Below are positions 39,715 through 48,697 of a stretch of DNA of 64,000 nt, piece by piece. Under the pieces are notes generated by a model. It searched no databases and was not told the origin of the DNA. It worked only from the letters and a program-made list of their open reading frames with translations. Position 1 is the stretch's first letter. Each line of letters begins with the position of its first letter. Position numbers and translations under genes: made by a program. Source of the DNA: Streptomyces sp. H27-H5 (GTDB lineage: Bacteria; Actinomycetota; Actinomycetes; Streptomycetales; Streptomycetaceae); contig NZ_JAPNLK010000002.1 in NCBI RefSeq assembly GCF_026627505.1, positions 120,061 through 184,060 on the forward strand, given 5' to 3'.

Positions 39715-41835
39715 GTGTGGCGCGGACGGTGGCGCAGGGCGGGCGGCGCACTGGTGAGGGTGATCCTCGTGTGGGCGGTGTCCACGCTCACCATGCTCGC
39801 CCTGGCCGGGATCCTGCCGGACTTCCGGCTCCAGTCCGACGACGGTGACAGCGTCACCCGCATCGCGCTGACGGCCGCCTGGGGCGCCGGCGCCTTCGGG
39901 CTGTTGAGCGCGCTGGTGTGGCCGCTGCTCGTCCGGGCGCTGCTGCTGGTGCCGGCCCTGCTGCTGGGGCTGCTCGTCTTCTTCCTCAACGGCTCGCTGC
40001 TGCTGATCGCGCTCAACCTGATCCCCGACGGACGCGGCGAGGTGGCGCCCGAGACCGCCGTGGTCGTCGCCGCGGTGATGTCCGCCGTGGCGTCCGCCAC
40101 GTCCACGGCCCTGGCCGTCCGCGACGACGAGGCGTACCGCCGCCGGCTCTACCGGCTCGCCGACCGGCGCCGGCGCAGGCAGCTGCGCTCGGGCGCCCCC
40201 GGCGCGGGCGAGGCGCCCCCCGGGCTGGTCTTCCTCCAGCTCGACGGGGTCGGGTACGAGGTGCTGCGCCGGGCCGCGGGAGCCGGGGCGATGCCCACCG
40301 TCGGCGACTGGCTGGAGCGCAGCCACCGCGTCATGTCCTGGCGCACGGACTGGTCCAGCCAGACGGGCGCCAGCCAGCTCGGCATCCTGCACGGCTCGAA
40401 CTTCGACGTGCCCGCCTTCCGCTGGTACGAGAAGGACACCGGCGAGATCGTGGTGTGCAACCGGCCCACCAGCGCCGCCGAACTCCAGCGCCGCGCCATC
40501 GAGCGGACCGGCGACGGGGGACTGCTCACCCTGGACGGGGCCAGCCGCGGCAACCTGTTCAGCGGCGGCGCCGACCAGCTCGCCCTGGTGCTGTCGGTGT
40601 CCGCGCGGCGCGGCCGGGCCAACCGCTCCCGGGCGGGCTACTTCGCGTACTTCTCCGACCCGGCCAACGCCGTCCGCACCGCCCTCTCCTTCGTCGCCGA
40701 GGTGGGCCGGGAGATCGGCCAGTCGACCCGCGCCCGGATCCGGCACGAGGCGCCGCGCGTGGGCCGCGGCGGGCTCTACCCGATGATCCGGGCCTTCGCC
40801 ACCGTCGTGGAGCGGGACGTGGTCGTCGCGGCGGTGATCGGGGACATGCTCGCCGGTCGTGCCTGCGTCTACGCGGACCTCGTGGCCTACGACGAGGTCG
40901 CGCACCACTCCGGCCCGCACGGCCGGGACACCGACCGGGTGCTCTCCCGCCTCGACCGGAGCCTCGCGCTGATCGCCCGGGTCGCCGAGCACGCCCCCCG
41001 CGCCTACCGGATCGTGCTGCTCTCGGACCACGGACAGAGCCCGGGGGAGACCTTCCTGGGCCGCTACGGCCTCACCCTCAAGGACCTCGTCCGGGCGGGG
41101 TGCGGGCTCCCGGTCTCCCGCCGGGCCGGCGGCACCCGCAGCGGCGCCGAGGCGCGCGCGGCGGTCCGCGCGGCCCTGCACCGGCCGGTGGAGGAGGGCG
41201 AGGAGGCCGACCCGGCGGGCGGCTCCGACCCGGTGGTGCTGGCGTCCGGGAACCTCGGGCTGGTCTCCTTCCCGGACCTGCCCGGGCGGGCCGACCGGGC
41301 GTGGATCGAGCGGACCCACCCGGCGCTGCTGGCCACGCTGGCCAACCATCCGGGGGTCGGGTTCCTGCTGGTCGACGGGGAGGTGCTGGGCGCCGGCGGC
41401 GCGGTGGCCCGGCTGGACGAGCCGGGGGCGGCGGAGCGGCTGCTGGCGGACTTCGGGCCGGGCGCGGCCGAAGCCGTCCGCCGGACCGACTCGTTCCCGC
41501 ACGTGGCGGACATCATGGTCAACTCGGCGTTCGACCCGGCCGACGGGACCGTGCACGCCTTCGAGGAGCAGATCGGCTCGCACGGCGGCCTGGGCGGCGA
41601 GCAGGGGCATCCGTTCCTGATGTGGCCCACCGAACTGTCGGACCCGGGGGCCGCGCCGGTGGGCGCCGAGGCGGTGCACGGGGTGCTGCGCCGCTGGCTC
41701 CGCGAGGCGGACGGCCCGCAGGTCCCGCTGGGCACCCCGTCCGCGGCCGCCGCACCGCAGGATCACCGGCCGAAGCCCGGCGTTGGCGGAACCCTTCCTT
41801 CCGTGGAGGTGTCCGTACAGGACGAAACCCGCTGA
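39715..41835 (+). CDS. Membrane-anchored alkaline-phosphatase-superfamily protein (phage-holin-like N-terminus)
   Basis: The 706-residue protein starts with about four membrane helices (14-34, 50-70, 75-100, 112-133), a region commonly labelled phage-holin family. A basic linker follows (RRLYRLADRRRRRQ). From residue 170 there is an alkaline-phosphatase/nucleotide-pyrophosphatase-like domain: metal-site LVFLQLDGVGYEVL (Asp177), a candidate nucleophile Thr217 in SSQTGASQLGILHG, metal ligands in LVAYDEVAHHSGPHG and VLLSDHGQSPGE, and a late His in IGSHGGLGGEQGHPF. It is probably a membrane phosphodiesterase or phosphotransferase with a cytoplasmic or external active site that cannot be placed. 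GTG at 39715 is the start. Confidence 0.85.
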   Translation: MWRGRWRRAGGALVRVILVWAVSTLTMLALAGILPDFRLQSDDGDSVTRIALTAAWGAGAFGLLSALVWPLLVRALLLVPALLLGLLVFFLNGSLLLIALNLIPDGRGEVAPETAVVVAAVMSAVASATSTALAVRDDEAYRRRLYRLADRRRRRQLRSGAPGAGEAPPGLVFLQLDGVGYEVLRRAAGAGAMPTVGDWLERSHRVMSWRTDWSSQTGASQLGILHGSNFDVPAFRWYEKDTGEIVVCNRPTSAAELQRRAIERTGDGGLLTLDGASRGNLFSGGADQLALVLSVSARRGRANRSRAGYFAYFSDPANAVRTALSFVAEVGREIGQSTRARIRHEAPRVGRGGLYPMIRAFATVVERDVVVAAVIGDMLAGRACVYADLVAYDEVAHHSGPHGRDTDRVLSRLDRSLALIARVAEHAPRAYRIVLLSDHGQSPGETFLGRYGLTLKDLVRAGCGLPVSRRAGGTRSGAEARAAVRAALHRPVEEGEEADPAGGSDPVVLASGNLGLVSFPDLPGRADRAWIERTHPALLATLANHPGVGFLLVDGEVLGAGGAVARLDEPGAAERLLADFGPGAAEAVRRTDSFPHVADIMVNSAFDPADGTVHAFEEQIGSHGGLGGEQGHPFLMWPTELSDPGAAPVGAEAVHGVLRRWLREADGPQVPLGTPSAAAAPQDHRPKPGVGGTLPSVEVSVQDETR

Positions 41836-41909
41836 TTTGGTGCGTCCTTGGCGGTGCCCGACGATGTGTCGACCTGTCCAGCATGTGAAACACCAGAGGC
41901 GCACCACCC

Positions 41910-43277
41910 GTGAGCACCACCTCCCTCCCCGCCCCCGTCCCCACCGACGAACAGGCGAGCCCGCACGCCCGCCGCTTCGGCCTGCCGATCGCGACCTGCC
42001 TGGTCATGGGCAACATCATCGGAGGCGGGATCTTCCTCCTCCCCGCCGCGGTGGCCCCCTTCGGCACGATCAGCCTCGTCGCCTTCGCCGTGCTCACCGT
42101 CGGCGCGATCGCCCTCGCGCTCGTCTTCGGCCGGCTCGCCGAACGCAACCCGCAGACCGGTGGCCCGTACGTCTACGCCCGCGCGGCCTTCGGGGACTTC
42201 GCCGGCTTCCTCGCGGCCTGGAGCTACTGGATCACCACCTGGGTCTCCAACGCGGCCCTCGCGGTCGCCGCCGTCGGCTACCTCACGGTGCTCTTCCCCG
42301 CCGTGGGCGAGCACACGTGGTCCATGTGCCTGGGCGCACTCGCCGTCCAGTGGCTGCCCGCGCTCGCCAACCTCGCGGGCACCCGCTACGTGGGAGCCGT
42401 CCAACTGGTCTCCACCGTACTGAAGTTCGCCCCGCTGCTGCTGGTGGCCGTCGGCGGGCTGTTCTTCTTCGACCCGGCCAACCTCGGCCCCTTCCAAGCC
42501 ACCGACCAGAGCGCCGTCGGCGCGATCTCCGCCGCCGCCGCGATCCTGCTCTTCAGCTACCTCGGGGTCGAGTCGGCCGCCGTCAGCGCCGGCGAGGTCC
42601 GCGACCCGGCCCGCAACGTCGGCCGCGCCACCATCCTCGGCACCACCGGCGCCGCCACCGTTTACCTGCTCGGCACCCTGTCCGTCTTCGGCCTCGTCGC
42701 GCACGCCACGCTCGTCACCTCCGAGGCCCCGTTCAGCGACGCCGTCGACGCCATGTTCGGCGGAACCTGGGGCGGCACCCTCGTCGCCTGCGCCGCGGTG
42801 ATCTCGATGGTCGGCGCCCTCAACGGCTGGACCCTGCTCAGCGCGCAGACCCCGTACGCCGCGGCCAAGGACGGGCTCTTCCCGAAGGTCTTCGAGACCA
42901 AGAGGCGCGGGGTCCCGATCGTCGGGGTCCTCGTCACCGTCGTCCTGGCCTCGGCCCTGACCGTCTACAACTACACCGCCGGCACCGAGGGCGTCTTCGA
43001 GATCCTGGTGCTGGTCACCACCTTCACGGCGACCGTCCCGTACCTGCTCTCCAGCGCCGCCCAGATCTACTTCCTGGTCTCCGGGCAGTCCGCGCGCGTC
43101 CACCGCGGCCGGCTGGTCCGTGACACCGTCCTGGCCTGCGCGGCCTTCGCCTTCTCGATGTGGCTCGTGGCCGGCTCCGGGTACGCGGCCGTGTACCAGG
43201 GCGTGCTGTTCCTCTTCGTGGGCGTGGTCGTCTACGCCGTGATGTCCGCCCGCAGGCACCGCGCCACGGCCGCCTGA
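41910..43277 (+). CDS. APC-superfamily amino-acid permease
   Basis: The 455-residue GTG-start protein has 12 predicted membrane segments. The APC signature is at the N-terminus (LVMGNIIGGGIFLLPAAVAPFG), followed by GGPYVYARAAFGDFAGFLAAW and the discontinuous-helix region LLFSYLGVESAAVSAGEVRDPAR. It resembles the arginine/agmatine- and basic-amino-acid-antiporter branch, but the substrate is not certain. It ends at a strong bidirectional terminator facing the sigma-factor gene. Confidence 0.92.
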   Translation: MSTTSLPAPVPTDEQASPHARRFGLPIATCLVMGNIIGGGIFLLPAAVAPFGTISLVAFAVLTVGAIALALVFGRLAERNPQTGGPYVYARAAFGDFAGFLAAWSYWITTWVSNAALAVAAVGYLTVLFPAVGEHTWSMCLGALAVQWLPALANLAGTRYVGAVQLVSTVLKFAPLLLVAVGGLFFFDPANLGPFQATDQSAVGAISAAAAILLFSYLGVESAAVSAGEVRDPARNVGRATILGTTGAATVYLLGTLSVFGLVAHATLVTSEAPFSDAVDAMFGGTWGGTLVACAAVISMVGALNGWTLLSAQTPYAAAKDGLFPKVFETKRRGVPIVGVLVTVVLASALTVYNYTAGTEGVFEILVLVTTFTATVPYLLSSAAQIYFLVSGQSARVHRGRLVRDTVLACAAFAFSMWLVAGSGYAAVYQGVLFLFVGVVVYAVMSARRHRATAA

Positions 43278-43321
43278 CCGGCGGGCGGCCCCGCGCGGGC
43301 CCGCCCACGCCCCGCGAACGC

Positions 43322-43365
43322 CACGGGGGCCCGGGGCGGTCTCACGACCGCTCCGAGCCCCCGTG
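43322..43365. terminator. Bidirectional terminator between the permease and sigma-factor genes
   Basis: A 20-bp stem (43322-43341 with 43346-43365, two non-Watson-Crick positions) and a 4-nt loop lie between two convergent genes. It is 44 nt past the permease stop and 7 nt past the sigma-factor stop. Confidence 0.88.
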
Positions 43366-43372
43366 TCCGCTT

Positions 43373-44947
43373 CTAGTCGAGGTAGTCGCGCAGCACCTGC
43401 GAACGCGACGGGTGACGCAGCTTCGACATCGTCTTCGACTCGATCTGACGGATGCGCTCACGAGTGACCCCGTACACGCGGCCGATCTCGTCCAGGGTCT
43501 TCGGCTGGCCGTCGTTGAGGCCGTACCGCATGGAGACCACGCCCGCCTCACGCTCGGAGAGCGTCCCCAGGATCGACTGCAGCTGCTCCTGGAGGAAGGT
43601 GAAGGACACCGCGTCCGCCGGCACGACCGCCTCGGAGTCCTCGATGAGGTCACCGAACTCGCTGTCTCCCTCCTCACCCAGGGGGGTGTGCAGGGAGATC
43701 GGCTCGCGGCCGTACTTCTGGACCTCGATGACCTTCTCGGGGGTCATGTCGAGTTCCTTGCCCAGCTCCTCCGGAGTGGGCTCCCGGCCGAGGTCCTGGA
43801 GCATCTGCCGCTGGACACGGGCCAGCTTGTTGATGATCTCGACCATGTGGACGGGGATGCGGATGGTGCGCGACTGGTCGGCCATGGCACGCGTGATCGC
43901 CTGCCGGATCCACCAGGTCGCGTACGTGGAGAACTTGAAGCCCTTGGTGTAGTCGAACTTCTCCACCGCGCGGATCAGACCGACGTTGCCCTCCTGGATC
44001 AGGTCCAGGAAGAGCATGCCGCGGCCCGTGTAGCGCTTGGCGAGGGAGACCACGAGACGGAGGTTGGCCTCCAGCAGGTGGTTCTTGGCCCGGCGACCGT
44101 CCTCGACGAGGATCTCCAGCTCACGCTTGAACGTGGGCTTGTGGTCCTCCTCCTCTTCGAGCTTGTACTCGGAGAAGAGACCCGCCTCGATGCGCTTGGC
44201 GAGCTCGACCTCCTGCTCGGCGTTGAGCAGCGGCACCTTGCCGATCAGCTTGAGGTAGTCCTTGACGGGGTCGGCGGTGGCACCGGCGACCATGACGGTC
44301 TGCGCCGGGGCGTCGTCCTCGTCGTCGTCGGACAGCACGAAGCCCTGGGTCCCGCCGACCTTCGGAGTCTCCTCCTCGGCCTCGTCGGCCAGGTCCTCGG
44401 CCGCCCAGTCCACGCCCCCGGCCGCCGGGGTCTCGCCCTCGTCGCCGTCCTTGGCGCCCTTCTTCGTGGCGGCGGTCTTCTTGGTGGCCGTCGCCTTCTT
44501 CGCGGCGGTCTTCTTGACCGTCCGCTTCTTCGGCTCGGCGGCGGCCTCGGCCGCCACCTCCTCCTCGGTCCCGGAGGCCGACGGTGCGGATATCGCCGCG
44601 GCGGTGGCGGGGACCGCCGTCTTGCGCGCGCCGATGGGGCGCGGCGCGGCGGCCTTCTTGGTCACGGTGCGGGACGGGGCGGCGGCAGCCTTGCGCGGCT
44701 TCTTCGCAGCGGCCTTGGTGGCGGGGGCGGCGCTGACGTGGAGGGCGACACCCTCCTCGTCCAGGACCTGGTTCAGGCTGCGCAGGACCCGCTTCCACTG
44801 GTCCACCGGGATGCGGCCGGCCTCGAAGGCCTGGCGCACGTCATCACCGTTGATGTGACCCTGCTCGCGGCCGCGCTCGACGAGCGCGACGAGGGCCTCC
44901 GATTCGGCGATCTCCGGAGGGAACGTACGGGACGGGCTGAGCGACAC
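43373..44947 (-). CDS. Group 1 (principal-type) RNA polymerase sigma factor, HrdB-like
   Basis: The 524-residue protein starts at GTG 44947 ([16 protein letters not shown]), which lines up with the known HrdB N-terminus. Residues 70-175 form the Ala/Lys-rich spacer typical of Streptomyces HrdB, and 180-215 is acidic. Region 1.2 starts near 225, regions 2.1-2.4 span about 290-365 ([20 protein letters not shown]), region 3 about 365-440, and region 4 ends in [20 protein letters not shown]. It directs RNA polymerase to -10/-35 promoters. Core positions that I recall as fixed in HrdB differ here: Val322, Phe337 (for Tyr in KGYKF), Ser359 (for Ala in ADQAR). The usual hrdB neighbours are absent, so a paralogue is possible. 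Confidence 0.93.
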   Translation of the reverse strand: MSLSPSRTFPPEIAESEALVALVERGREQGHINGDDVRQAFEAGRIPVDQWKRVLRSLNQVLDEEGVALHVSAAPATKAAAKKPRKAAAAPSRTVTKKAAAPRPIGARKTAVPATAAAISAPSASGTEEEVAAEAAAEPKKRTVKKTAAKKATATKKTAATKKGAKDGDEGETPAAGGVDWAAEDLADEAEEETPKVGGTQGFVLSDDDEDDAPAQTVMVAGATADPVKDYLKLIGKVPLLNAEQEVELAKRIEAGLFSEYKLEEEEDHKPTFKRELEILVEDGRRAKNHLLEANLRLVVSLAKRYTGRGMLFLDLIQEGNVGLIRAVEKFDYTKGFKFSTYATWWIRQAITRAMADQSRTIRIPVHMVEIINKLARVQRQMLQDLGREPTPEELGKELDMTPEKVIEVQKYGREPISLHTPLGEEGDSEFGDLIEDSEAVVPADAVSFTFLQEQLQSILGTLSEREAGVVSMRYGLNDGQPKTLDEIGRVYGVTRERIRQIESKTMSKLRHPSRSQVLRDYLD

Positions 44948-45009
44948 AAGGAGCCTCTCGTTGCGAACAGATAGGGGTGAGCGGGACATCATCGCGCGAC
45001 TTCGGGAAA

Positions 45010-45028
45010 CAGACCCGAGGGGGGTCTG
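45010..45028 (-). promoter_or_regulatory. Hairpin in the 5' region of the sigma-factor gene
   Basis: CAGACCC-N5-GGGTCTG forms a perfect 7-bp stem 63-81 nt upstream of the GTG start. It could lie in the leader or mark an operator. Function is unknown. Confidence 0.35.
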
Positions 45029-45171
45029 TATTCCGGGACCGCGCGAGGACACCTGTCGGTTCATCGCATGCCCGAGTCGATTCGTTACGCGCTGAATTGA
45101 GTGACCTGCGCCACGCTGTGGCGACGCAACCGATCCGACGTGGATCCGTCCGCCCTCCCGCGCCCTCCCGC

Positions 45172-45933
45172 TCAGCCCGTTTTGCGGGCCTCGACGAGGA
45201 AGCGGGCGGTGTGCGCGACGAACGGGCCTTCGCGTTCGATCCGTTCGTGGAGCTCGTGCAACCGGTCCCGGTAGTGCCCGACCGTGAAGCCCGGCACCAT
45301 CCAGATCACCTTCCGTAGAAAGTAGATCACGGCTCCGATGTCGTTGAACTCCGTCCGCAGTCGCTCCGAGCACAGATCGACGATTTCCAGGCCCGCCTTC
45401 CGGGCGTCGGCGACCGCGTCGTCGGGGTGCCGGCCGCGCCTGACCTCCTCCGGCTGCGGGCCCAGGAAGTACTCCACCAGCTCGAAGACGCTGGCCGGAC
45501 CGACCTGCTGCGAGAAGTACGTGCCGCCCGGCGTCAGCACGCGGGCGATCTCGTCCCACCACACGGTCACCGGGTGCCGGCTGCTGACCAGCTCGAAGGC
45601 CTCGTCCCCGAAGGGCAGCGGCGGCTCGTCGGAGTCGGCGACCACCACCGCGCCCAGCGGGTGCAGGAGCCGGGTCGCCTTGGCGACGTTCGGCGGCCAG
45701 GACTCGGTCGCCACCGTCAGCGGCGGCAGGGCACCGGCCCCGGCGAGCACCTCGCCGCCACCGGTCTGGACGTCGAGGACGGAGGAGACCCGGGAGAGAC
45801 GTTCGCCGAGGAGCTTCTGGTAGCCCCAGGACGGGCGCTGTTCGGTGGCGCGGCCGTCGAGCCAGGAGAAGTCCCAGCCGTCCACGGAAACGGACTCCGC
45901 CTCGGCGACAAGATGGTCGAAAGTACGCGTCAT
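45172..45933 (-). CDS. Class I SAM-dependent methyltransferase
   Basis: The 253-residue protein has a degenerate motif [21 protein letters not shown], then acidic [38 protein letters not shown], and [20 protein letters not shown] in motif VI position. The GxGxG loop reads QTGGGE, unusual but common in this actinobacterial group. The acceptor is unknown. It is on the same strand as the sigma factor, 224 bp upstream, and is divergent from folD with its ZTP riboswitch. Confidence 0.82.
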   Translation of the reverse strand: MTRTFDHLVAEAESVSVDGWDFSWLDGRATEQRPSWGYQKLLGERLSRVSSVLDVQTGGGEVLAGAGALPPLTVATESWPPNVAKATRLLHPLGAVVVADSDEPPLPFGDEAFELVSSRHPVTVWWDEIARVLTPGGTYFSQQVGPASVFELVEYFLGPQPEEVRRGRHPDDAVADARKAGLEIVDLCSERLRTEFNDIGAVIYFLRKVIWMVPGFTVGHYRDRLHELHERIEREGPFVAHTARFLVEARKTG

Positions 45934-46011
45934 CCCCCGATCGTCGCAGGCCGGGAGCCGGTCCTCCACCGGGTATCGCCGGCCCGCCGCGCGCGGGCGT
46001 CGACTAGAGTG

Positions 46012-46107
46012 GGCGCCGGGCCGTGACTGGCGTTCGGGTGGATCACCACCGGGGAGCGGCCCGGCGTACCGGTGGGTACGTCGCTGCCGCGCGCCTGGGC
46101 GAACCGC
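46012..46107 (+). ncRNA. ZTP (pfl) riboswitch upstream of folD
   Basis: The leader contains both conserved halves of the pfl motif. The first is GGGCCGTGACTGGCG (46018-46032), followed by a paired region with CACCACCGGGGAGCGGCCC. The second is the pseudoknot/ligand half CCGCGCGCCTGGGCGA (about 46087-46102). The ATG of folD lies 29 nt beyond 46107. ZTP riboswitches sense 5-aminoimidazole-4-carboxamide riboside tri- or monophosphate (ZTP/ZMP), which accumulate when 10-formyl-tetrahydrofolate is short, and turn on folate one-carbon genes such as folD. The match of sequence, order and gene is strong. Confidence 0.93.
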
Positions 46108-46135
46108 GATTCCGCAGCGACGCTCAGGAGACCCC

Positions 46136-47017
46136 ATGACGACTGCCCAGACCGCTCAGACCGCCCGGCTCATGGACGGCACCGCCGTCGCCCGCCGCAT
46201 CTCGGAGCAGACCGCCGCCCACGCCGCGAAGATCACCGAGCGCACCGGCACCGCCCCCTGTCTGGCGACCGTGCTGGTCGGCGAGGACCCCGCGTCCGTG
46301 ACCTACGTACGGATGAAGCAGAACCGTTGCGCCAAGGCCGGGATCACCTCGCGCCACGTCGAGCTCCCCGCCGAGACCACCACCGCGGAACTGGTTGCCG
46401 CCCTCACCGCGCTCTCCGCGGACCCGGAGATCAGCGGCATCCTGCTCCAGCACCCGGTGCCGCACCACATCGACGAGCGGGCCGCCTTCGAGGCCATCGC
46501 CCCCGGCAAGGACGTCGACGGTGTGACGATGCACTCCTTCGCCGCCATGGGCTTCGGCCTGCCGGGCTTCGTCTCCTGCACCCCCGGCGGCATCATGCGC
46601 CTCCTGGAGGAGTACGACGTGGACCTGACCGGCAAGCACGCCGTGGTCGTCGGCCGCAGCGCGATCCTGGGCAAGCCCGCCGGGATGCTGCTGCTGGAGC
46701 GCAACGCCACGGTCACCTACTGTCACTCCCGCACCGTGGACCTGCCCTCGATCGTGCGCCAGGCCGACGTGCTGGTCGCCGCCGTCGGCAAGGCCGAGTT
46801 CATCCGCGGCGAGGACATCAAGCCGGGCGCCGTCGTCCTGGACGCCGGCTACAACGCGGGCAACGTCGGCGACGTCCACTTCGAGTCGGCCGCCGCCCGG
46901 GCCTCCCTGATCACCCCGGTGCCCGGCGGCGTCGGCCCGATGACCATCGCCGTGCTCCTGGAGCAGACCGTGCGGGCCGCCGCCGCGCAGGCCGGGCTCG
47001 ACCTCGCGGAGCTCTGA
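46136..47017 (+). CDS. folD: Bifunctional methylenetetrahydrofolate dehydrogenase/methenyltetrahydrofolate cyclohydrolase
   Basis: The 293-residue protein has the FolD active site: YVRMKQNRCAKAGI with Tyr and catalytic Lys, GILLQHPVPHHID, PGKDVDGVTM, CTPGGIMRLLEEYDVDLTGK, and the NADP-binding VVGRSAILGKPAGMLLL. It interconverts 5,10-methylene-, 5,10-methenyl- and 10-formyl-tetrahydrofolate in the cytoplasm. 10-Formyl-THF is needed for purine synthesis, hence control by the upstream ZTP riboswitch. A GC-rich terminator follows at 47048-47076. The ATG at 46136 is preceded by CTCAGGAG. Confidence 0.97.
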   Translation: MTTAQTAQTARLMDGTAVARRISEQTAAHAAKITERTGTAPCLATVLVGEDPASVTYVRMKQNRCAKAGITSRHVELPAETTTAELVAALTALSADPEISGILLQHPVPHHIDERAAFEAIAPGKDVDGVTMHSFAAMGFGLPGFVSCTPGGIMRLLEEYDVDLTGKHAVVVGRSAILGKPAGMLLLERNATVTYCHSRTVDLPSIVRQADVLVAAVGKAEFIRGEDIKPGAVVLDAGYNAGNVGDVHFESAAARASLITPVPGGVGPMTIAVLLEQTVRAAAAQAGLDLAEL

Positions 47018-47047
47018 CCCCGGCTCCCGCCCGATCCCGTACGACGA

Positions 47048-47076
47048 ACGCCCCGGCCCGCCCCGGTCCGGGGCGT
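47048..47076 (+). terminator. folD terminator
   Basis: ACGCCCCG (47048-47055) pairs with CGGGGCGT (47069-47076) 31 nt past the folD stop codon, followed by CCCGTTTCC. Confidence 0.65.
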
Positions 47077-47187
47077 CCCGTTTCCCCGGTGAGCGGCCGC
47101 TCCGAGACAGGTGTGCCCGCTTGAGGCGAAGGACCTGTCCGTACCGGCGGGCACCGCGACGGTCCGGGCGCGTCCCGGGCAGGGCCC

Positions 47188-47202
47188 TTACCCCCGGGGT
47201 AA
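47188..47202. promoter_or_regulatory. Palindrome TTACCCC-C-GGGGTAA
   Basis: A perfect 15-bp odd palindrome lies 122 bp upstream of the membrane-protein gene. TACCCC/GGGGTA arms resemble binding sites of CsoR/RcnR-type metal sensors, but no such regulator or metal gene is adjacent, so the assignment is open. Confidence 0.45.
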
Positions 47203-47323
47203 TCGACCCGGTCCCGGCCCGGCGGCACAGTGGGGGCATCGGGTTCCGGGGTCGCGCACTCGGCTCCGGGACCCGGTGCCCCACCACCCCGCGCGTCCGC
47301 TCCTCGACGGAGGTTGATCCGCC

Positions 47324-47749
47324 ATGTCCGCAACCCTGCTCGGCAGCATCGCCCGCACCACCGGGCCCCAGGTCGTCCTGCGCCGGTCCCTCGCGCTCGA
47401 CGCACTGGTCACCACCGGCAACGGGCTCGCCTACCTGGCCTTCTCCGAGCCGCTCGGCCGGCTCCTCGGCGTCGGCCCGACGACCCTGCTCGTCCTCGGC
47501 GCGCTCCTCGCCCTGTACGGGGCGGGCGTCGGATGGCTGGCCTCCCGCCGCCGGCCGCCGGTGCTCCCCGTCCGCCTCGTCATCGAGACCAACTGCCTCT
47601 GGGTGGCGCTGAGCCTGGCCGCCGCACTCCTCTGGTTCACCCCGACCGTCGCCGGCGCGGTGTGGATCCCGGCGCAGGCGCTCGTCGTCGCCGGGTTCGC
47701 GCTCGTCCAGTGGCTCGCGCTGCGCGGCACGCTCTCACGGGACCAGTGA
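47324..47749 (+). CDS. Small integral membrane protein of unknown function
   Basis: The 141-residue protein has four hydrophobic segments (about 27-46, 52-73, 85-105, 112-132) and short polar loops (ASRRRPPVLP between helices 2 and 3). There is no signal peptidase site and no catalytic motif. It resembles many short actinobacterial four-helix membrane proteins without known roles. Its 3' end overlaps the convergent regulator gene by 15 bp. The palindrome at 47188-47202 may control it. Confidence 0.75.
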   Translation: MSATLLGSIARTTGPQVVLRRSLALDALVTTGNGLAYLAFSEPLGRLLGVGPTTLLVLGALLALYGAGVGWLASRRRPPVLPVRLVIETNCLWVALSLAAALLWFTPTVAGAVWIPAQALVVAGFALVQWLALRGTLSRDQ

Positions 47750-48523
47750 GCGCAGGTACTTCACGGTCGCCGGGTCGGCCGGCAGCAGGGTCTCGATGGC
47801 CAGCTCGGCGACGGTCACGTCCATCGGCGTGTTGAAGGTGGAGATGGACGACACGAAGGACAGCGTCTGCCCGTCGTGTTCGATCCGCAGCGGCAGCGCG
47901 ATGTTCGCGACCGCCTCCCGCGGCTCGCCGTGATCGGCCCGCTCCGTCACGGGGTAGGCCGCCACCTCCTCGTACAGCGCGCGCAGCGGCTCCGAGCGCG
48001 ACAGGGCGATCTGCCGCTCCATCTGCTCCAACAGGTGACCGCGCCACTCCCGCAGATTGAGGATCCGCGCGGCCAGGCCCTGCGGATGCAGGGTCAGCCG
48101 CATCGCGTTCAGCGGCGGCGCGAGCAGGTGCTCGGGCACGCCGTCCAGCAGCAGCGCGATGCCCCGGTTCGCGGCGATCACCTGGTACGTGGCGTCCACG
48201 ACCAGCGCCGGATACGGCTCGTAGCCCGCCAGCAGCCGCTCCAGGGAATCCCGCAGAACGTCCATCGACGGGTCGTCGAGCGGGGTGTGCGGGTAGCGGG
48301 GCGCGTAGCCGGCCGCCAGCAACAGGGCGTTGCGCTCCCGTACCGGGACGTCCAGGTGCTCCGCGAGCCGCAGCACCATCTCCTCGCTCGGCCGGGAACG
48401 GCCGGTCTCCACGAAGCTGATGTGCCGCGACGAGGAGTCGGCGCGGCCCGCCAGCTCCAACTGACTGATCCCGCGCCGCTCCCGCCAGGTGCGCAGCATC
48501 GCGCCCACACTCACCGTCGTCAT
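47735..48523 (-). CDS. XRE-family regulator with MmyB-like ligand-binding domain
   Basis: The 262-residue protein has an N-terminal helix-turn-helix (about 5-60: LRTWRERRGISQLELAGRAD, RHISFVETGRSRPS) and a C-terminal PAS-like MmyB/MLTR domain (about 95-260: YPALVVDATYQVIAANRG, LNLREWRGHLLEQMERQ). Members of this actinobacterial family typically repress an adjacent oxidoreductase gene and respond to a small ligand. The nearest genes here are a membrane protein (overlapping tail to tail) and the divergent pterin dehydratase, so the target is unclear. Confidence 0.88.
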   Translation of the reverse strand: MTTVSVGAMLRTWRERRGISQLELAGRADSSSRHISFVETGRSRPSEEMVLRLAEHLDVPVRERNALLLAAGYAPRYPHTPLDDPSMDVLRDSLERLLAGYEPYPALVVDATYQVIAANRGIALLLDGVPEHLLAPPLNAMRLTLHPQGLAARILNLREWRGHLLEQMERQIALSRSEPLRALYEEVAAYPVTERADHGEPREAVANIALPLRIEHDGQTLSFVSSISTFNTPMDVTVAELAIETLLPADPATVKYLRSLVP

Positions 48524-48697
48524 GCCCCGACGGTAGCCCAGGGAGCCCGGCCCGCCGCGTGGGGCCGGGGCGCCGCGGCGACGACGCGGACGCGCCGGCA
48601 CGGACCGCCGCGCGAGACCTTCCCGCGGGCCCTCGCTGTGGGAACCTTGACCCCACGTCAGGCGATGGTGCCGACCGAGTCGTGAAGGAGTGTGCGG

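Larger units (their letters stand above)
47018..47323. other. Intergenic region after folD (306 bp)
   Basis: No credible gene. It contains the folD terminator and, 122 bp before the next gene, the palindrome at 47188-47202. Open frames across it do not show convincing codon bias. Confidence 0.6.

Noticed and set aside
44948..45064. Longer sigma-factor start upstream of 44947
   Set aside because: Upstream in-frame ATGs add residues that do not align with HrdB proteins, and the hairpin at 45010-45028 lies in this stretch; the GTG at 44947 matches the known N-terminus.
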